Below are positions 58,600 to 64,000 of a DNA stretch of 64,000 bases, one piece after another (within the stretch, counting starts at the first letter, position 1; the number at the start of each line of letters is the position of its first letter). The stretch covers positions 3,635,581-3,699,580 of the forward strand of contig NC_052355.1 of the NCBI RefSeq assembly GCF_009727055.1, given 5' to 3'. The position numbers were made by a program, and so were the translations under genes. A model generated the notes under the pieces. That model searched no databases and was not told where the DNA came from. It saw only the letters and a program-made list of their open reading frames with translations. The DNA comes from Benincasa hispida (Eukaryota; Streptophyta; Magnoliopsida; Cucurbitales; Cucurbitaceae).

Positions 58600-59220
58600 T
58601 TAGGAAAATATAGAATTTGAAGTTTTAATTTAAAATGTTATTATTATGTCCTTAAATGTCATTCAATATAATTATCAGATTCATGTTTAATTATATAAAA
58701 TTTATTAATGAAAAAAACATTCAACATTTAATAACGAAAACTACGTATCCTTTATATCCTTTATATGTGGTTACATAATGACACGCGATTTCATTTTATA
58801 TTTAATACATTTACAAAGAATATATTTTTGTTAGCTTTTGAAATGTATATGTAACCGTGCCCCAATTTCTTTATTTTATTAAGAAGCAAAGACAAATTTT
58901 ATGACTCTCACATTTCCTCATATAAATATCTACTTTTTCTTATTATAAAGTTGTTAAGAATATTATAACAATAAATAGATGGTCACTGCCAACGCCATAT
59001 GTCACTTTTCATGTTGTTCATGTGTCTTGTAATTATTCATATTTGGTGTCCATGTAAGTGCACATCCTGCTTACCACTTTTCTGACATTTGGTGGATCTT
59101 AAGATCACACATACCTGTCTCTTATACACATCTAGATGTGTATAAGAGACAGATATTAAATTTTCTCTATATCTGTGCTCTCTTTGTGCTCCTCAAATTC
59201 ATAATACGTTATCAGTACGT
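58600..59220 (+). repeat. Probable 5' LTR of copia J (boundary unclear)
   Basis: TATAAATA at 58921-58928 and TCTGTGCTCTCTTTGTGCTCC with CATAATACGTTATCAGTACG (59204-59223) are typical of the end of this copia family's LTR. An adapter interrupts it at 59115-59152. The left end is a guess; I cannot fix the TG. Confidence 0.5.
59115..59152. other. Nextera mate-pair junction adapter (assembly contaminant)
   Basis: Perfect 38-bp double mosaic end between CACACATAC and ATATTAAATTTTC inside the copia J LTR. The natural sequence at this point is unknown. Confidence 0.97.
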
Positions 59221-59367
59221 GTTCCTGTCGTTTTCCCGCTATAAGTAGGTCATAAAGGTATGTCGGTTTTTCCCTCTTCGTTATAATTAATAAATTTAAT
59301 GTTATTTTGCATATTCAATATCTATTAAATTTCTAACATAAGTACAATATTTTATGAAAGTGCTACC

Positions 59368-62290
59368 ATGAAAAATCTCACAAAATTAGAATTTGTTGCA
59401 CTTGATATTAACGTCAATAATTATTTGTTATGGGTACTTGATGTCGAAGTCCACCTGGATACTATGAATCTTGGGAAGACTATTAAAGAAAGAAATACGA
59501 AATCCAATCAGGAAAAAACAAAAACTATGATTTTTCTTCGTCATCATATTCACGAAGGATTGAAAATGGAGCATCTTACAATAAAAGATCCTCATATCAT
59601 GTGAAACATTTTGAAAAAGAGGTATGATCATCAAAAAAACAGTTATTCTTCCTAAAGCTCGTTATGAGTGGATGCAATTGAGGCTATAAGATTTCAAAGC
59701 AATAAGTGATTACAACTCCGCATTATTTAAAATCAGTTCGAAATTGTTATTATGCGGAGAGAAAATTATTGATGCCAATATGAGAAGACATTTTCTACAT
59801 TTGATGTCTCGAATATGCTCTTGTAGCAGCAATATCGAGAGAGGGGTTTTAAACAGTATTCTGAATTAATTTCATGTCTTCTCGTGGCCGAACAAAATAA
59901 CGAGTTATTAATGAAAAATCATGAATCTCAACCAACCGGAACAACACCATTCCTTGAAGTGAATGCTGTGAATTTTAATAATAATCGTGGTCGAGGTCGT
60001 GGTTGTGGCAGAGGAAGAAATAATTATTATTTTCATGATGGTCGTTTTAATAATTCAAATTTCAAAAGAACCACACAAAATGATGATCACAAAGGAAAAA
60101 CTCCACAAGATAAGAGTTAAAAAATTGTTGACAATAAATGCTTCCAATGTCGAATGACTGAGCATTGGCCACGTATCTGTCATACGTCAAAACACTTAGT
60201 TGACCTCTATCAACCCTCCATGGAGGAAAACGAGAGAAATGTGAAAACAACCAGGATAATGACATATTTGACCCATCCCACACGACAAATTTGGATGTGG
60301 CGGACTTCTTTGAATCTTCTGAAGAGAAGATTGACACAGTTGGTGGAACATCAAGTGTTTCTTTTGACTTTGAGAATATTTAGACTTAATGTTGTTGTTT
60401 TTCTTTTATCCATCTTCATGTTTTTTTAGTAACTTTTATATATTTCAAGTGTTGTTTTTCTTATTGTAATTATTTTCTTTTAGTGAAGAAACATACATCA
60501 TTTTCATATGTTGGGTGACTAAAAATGAGTAAAGAAGATCTATATTTGGCAGACAGTGCAACTACACATACAATATTTACAAATAAAAAATACTTTTTCA
60601 AATTGACAAAGTTGAAAGCAAAAGTAAATACAATATCAGGTTCTGCAAACTTGATCGAAGGTTTTGGAAAAGCAAATATTATTTTGCCTAAAGGAACAAA
60701 ATTTACAATTGACAATGCATTGTTCTCTAGTCAATCAAAGAGAAATCTCCTAAGTTTTAAAGATATATGTTGTCATGATTATCATATTAAGACTGATAGT
60801 AAGAATAATGTGGAATATCTATATATCATATCCATTGTCTCAAATGAAAAACGTATAATGGAAGAGTTTCCTGCTTTATCCTCTGGATGGTAGTATACTC
60901 ATATACAAGTAATTGAAACATATGCAACAATGAACCTGAAGTTCATGAATCCAAACATATTTACAATTTGGCATGACTGATTGGGTCATCAAGGATCTAT
61001 AATAATGAGGAGAATTATTGAGAATTCAAATGGACACCCATTGAAGAGTCAGAAGATTCTTCAATCTAATGAATTATCATGTGATGCTTGCCCTCAAAGA
61101 AAATTGATAATTAGACCATCACCAGCTAAAGTGGGGATTAAATCACCTGCATTTTTAGAACGAATTCATGGTGATATATGTGGACCTATTAACTCACCAA
61201 GTGGACGATTTAGATATTTTATGGTATTAATAGATGCATCTAGTAGATGGTCACATGTGTGCTTATTATCAAGTCGAAATCCTGCATTTGCAAGATCACT
61301 TGCTCAAATAATTAAGTTAAGAGCACAATTTCCTAATTATACAATTAAGACCATTCATCTTGATAATGCTGGTGAATTTACATCCCATTTTTTTTTTATA
61401 ATTATTGTATGTCAATTAGGATAAATGTTGAACATTCTGTAGCTCATGTTCATACACAAAATGGTTTAGCAGAATCATTTATAAAACTTTTGCAATTAAT
61501 TGCAAGACCATCACTTATGAGAGCTAAGCTTCCTTCATCTGTATGGGGAACATGCTATTTTGCATGCAATGTCACTTGTACGCACTAGGCCAGTAGATTA
61601 TCATAAGTACTCGCCATTACAATTAGCTTATAGTTATGAGTTAAATATTTCCTATTTGAGAATTTTTTGATGTGCAGTATATGTTCTAATTGTTCCACCA
61701 CAACACACTAAATGGGTCCTCAAAGAAGGTTAGGAATATATGTTGGATATGATTCCCCATCAATTATTAAATATATTGAACCCTTGACTGGTGATGTATT
61801 TACTGCACGATTTACTAATTGTCATTTTAATGAGACATTCCAACATTAGGGGAAGAACTACGAAGTTGGGAAAAGAAATTACATGGAATGCATCGTTATT
61901 GTCTCGTTTAGATCCTCGTACAGATTAATGTGAACTTAAAGTTCAGAAAATAATTCATTTGCGAAATATAGCAAATCAATTACCAGATGCATTTATAGAT
62001 GCAAAGAAAGTAACTAAGTCACATATACCAGCTGCAAATTTTTCATAAAAAATTGATATCCCAACACAACAAGTTGTCACTAAGTCTAAAACACACCAGA
62101 AGCGTAGTAGACCAGTGGGTTCCAAAGATAAAAATTCTCGATAAAGAAAAATAATTAATAGTGAAAAAGACTTGGTTGAGGATGTAAATACCCATGAAAA
62201 AAATCCTCGACATGACTAGTAAGGAAGGTGAAATACCTAAAGAGAATAATGAAATTTCAATAAACAATGTCATGATAAAAAAAAGATGTA
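59368..62290 (+). pseudogene. Ty1/copia J gag, protease, integrase (3' truncated)
   Basis: Gag from ATG 59368: MKNLTKLEFVALDINVNNYLLWVLD, a family with EVHLDTMNLGKTIKE. Stop at ~59602 and frame changes. Gly/Arg-rich run (GRGRGCGRGRNN, ~59990) and knuckle CFQCRMTEHWPRIC (~60138). Protease ADSATTHTIF (~60551). Integrase: WHD..GHQGSIIMRRIIE, CDACPQRKL, IHGDICGPINSPSGRFRYFMVLIDASSRWSHV, LDNAGEFTSH (~61360), then NGLAESFIK after a frameshift. The tail is recognisable up to 62290 (KIIHLQNIANQLPDAF-like, then the pre-RT linker), where it stops abruptly. RT and RNase H are absent. Same family as copia H. Confidence 0.87.
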
Positions 62291-62661
62291 ATTGAACGAT
62301 CGAGTAAGTGGGAGGTGCGAGCTCTGTGTGGATTTGGTAGAGGGGAGGAGGAATTGGGAGAATGGCTAAGTCTATTGTATAGACTGAGTACTCGATCGTC
62401 TAGCAAACTTGATGCTTGATGCTTGATCGTTCACTCTCTTAATGACTATTGTATATCTTTTCTTTTTACCCGATCGAATGTATTGCACTAATGAAAAATT
62501 AAAACCATTTTCACTTTTATCCATCAGTTATTAAAACTGATTAAAAACTTTCCACTCAAAACGGTTAAAGGAGAAATTAACCACCAACAATTATCTTATA
62601 ATTGTTTTATTATAAATAAATATAATAACTAATTTATCATATTATATTTATAACCTATAAT
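62291..62661. other. Unassigned DNA between copia J and LTR L
   Basis: AT-rich. Contains CGATCGAG and ACTCGATCG in opposite orientation (62298-62305, ~62391) and a GATGCTTGATGCTTGATCG direct repeat. No ORF. Confidence 0.4.
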
Positions 62662-64000
62662 TGTTGGGTTGATGCCCTTAAAGTCTCGTTGTCCTGTAGT
62701 TTGTAAACAATACATACGAGCACCTGTGATTGTTAATATATGATATTTACTTCACATCTTGTTTGTTTTGCTCGGTTATTTATTTTTATTGCTTTACCAC
62801 AAATCAATTAAACATAAAATCCTTGGTTATCTGTATGTGGCTCAAGCATGTATGTAGTGACATACAAGTGGATCATGTCTTGAGTGATAACCAAAATGGT
62901 TTATAGTAAATGGATAAAGGAGGGAAACCTTATCCTCGTAACCTACGGATGCGACCCGCTTTATGGAATGGTCACAAGTATTGTGACTTGCCACAGATGG
63001 TCTGATCCTAATCATTCGTGTTGGGGACATGTGAGCGGGGCGGTCCTATACAAAGAGTTTGTATAAGACCTGACCACGAAGTGTTAATGTCTCGCTATAT
63101 AACACGGTTCATGACAGAGACTTCACTTCATTAGGATGACGATAGGTAACATGACCTCAATCCTGGTGAGTTGGAACTCCTGCCATTGAGGTGGTCTTTG
63201 ATTTGTATGGGTGTGACTAGCTAGGCGTCGATTCAAACATACCATTTTGGGGATTCGTCTGATTTTGGGAGCTGGGAACTCAGCCATACAAGATGGAATT
63301 TACTCATTCCCCGAGGCAGGGGTAAGTAGATAGATGGCTCCCTTAAGAGCTGATTCCGGGGCTTGAACGATGTGGCGCTAACACACCTTCTCTTGGGTCG
63401 AGAAGTGTTCACACATAGTTGGACTGTGTTGTATTGTTCATTAGAGGAATAAGTGGTACTTAAGGAGTTGAAATGTAACTATAGGGGCAACACGGTAAAT
63501 TAGCCCAGCTGTACTTACGAGCATCTGTTGAAGGGTCATCATACTCATGATTGGTTATATCCGATGGACACAGAAATATATCTGTGGTAAGAAGAGTTCA
63601 GTTGTTGTCTTTAGTGGAATCACTGACAGTTAACGGATGGTGGATCTCGTGGCTAAAGAGTTTTAGTCAGCTATTCACGTACCGTTGGAGCTTCGAGCCA
63701 CAGGTTCCATTAGGTCACCTGGGTAGCTTGGATAAAGTCGAGAACCAGTGTTTGGGTTAATTTGAAATGTTCAAAATTGACAAGAGGAAGTTCAATTATA
63801 TATGATATAATTGGACTTGTTAATTATATCATTATATATTGGGCTAAATGTATGAGATTCATAATTCATTATTTTGGAGGAAATTAGATATAAATATGAT
63901 TTATATCAAGTAGAGGAGAAAATACTATAGTAGATATATGATATCAAACTATAGGATATAAATATAATATGATTATATTTATTAATTAAACTAATTAATT
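62662..64000 (+). repeat. LTR L of a Ty1/copia element (runs off the window)
   Basis: Starts TGTTGGGTTGATGCC. Co-linear in style with the copia I LTR: GTAGTTTGTAAAC, GATCCTAATCATTC, ACATGTGAGCGGGG, CCTATACAAAGAGTTTGTATAAGAC, GACCACGAA. So it belongs to a related family in plus orientation. At least 1.34 kb; the right end is not seen. Short ORFs inside it are not genes. Confidence 0.7.

Overview
The window is plant nuclear DNA, most likely from a cucurbit (melon/cucumber/gourd group). That is inferred from the style of the Ty1/copia and Athila-type polyproteins, from short inverted TATCAxTGATAGA repeats that I associate with cucurbits, and from one spliced plant gene. Almost everything else is layered, decayed LTR retrotransposon. 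I see no rRNA, tRNA, CRISPR or prokaryotic feature.

Layout. (1) 1-4973: Athila-type Ty3 element C, plus strand: decayed pol, 3' noncoding tail, polypurine tract (PPT) and 3' LTR. (2) 4974-22365: element B, minus strand (5' LTR at the right, PBS, gag, large second ORF). Its gag is split by a related minus-strand element A (9378-20029, both LTRs present). A and B carry gag plus a second ORF with its own TATA box, and no pol. (3) 22366-24391: copia fragment F. (4) 24392-26608: Athila-type LTR D followed by an inverted LTR copy. (5) 26609-32787: Athila-type pol fragment E, tail, PPT and LTR, interrupted by solo LTR G (29800-31953). (6) 32788-43320: copia H, split inside reverse transcriptase by the minus-strand copia I (33476-42057, two LTRs). 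(7) 43321-54244: AT-rich unique DNA with small DNA transposons and the one cellular gene, a five-exon short-chain dehydrogenase/reductase (46530-52022) resembling plant NADPH-dependent pterin aldehyde reductase. (8) 54245-58272: chromovirus-type Ty3 element K, internally deleted. (9) 58600-62290: copia J. (10) 62662-64000: start of a copia LTR (L) that leaves the window.

How the parts fit: C and E supply pol-type sequence and no second ORF. A and B supply gag plus the second ORF and no pol. All share LTR organisation, an Asp-tRNA-type primer site (seen in A and B), a hairpin beside the PPT (A, C, E) and a twice-repeated motif in the tail (A, C; E with one copy damaged). This suggests a family with complementary members, where A/B-type elements may have been mobilised in trans. 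Every retroelement ORF here is broken. The SDR gene is the only reading frame that looks functional.

Assembly caution: three perfect 38-bp head-to-head Tn5 mosaic ends (the Nextera mate-pair junction) at 5533, 31177 and 59115, and two single-N joins with duplicated flanks (27332, 28807), show that parts of the repeat assembly are chimeric.
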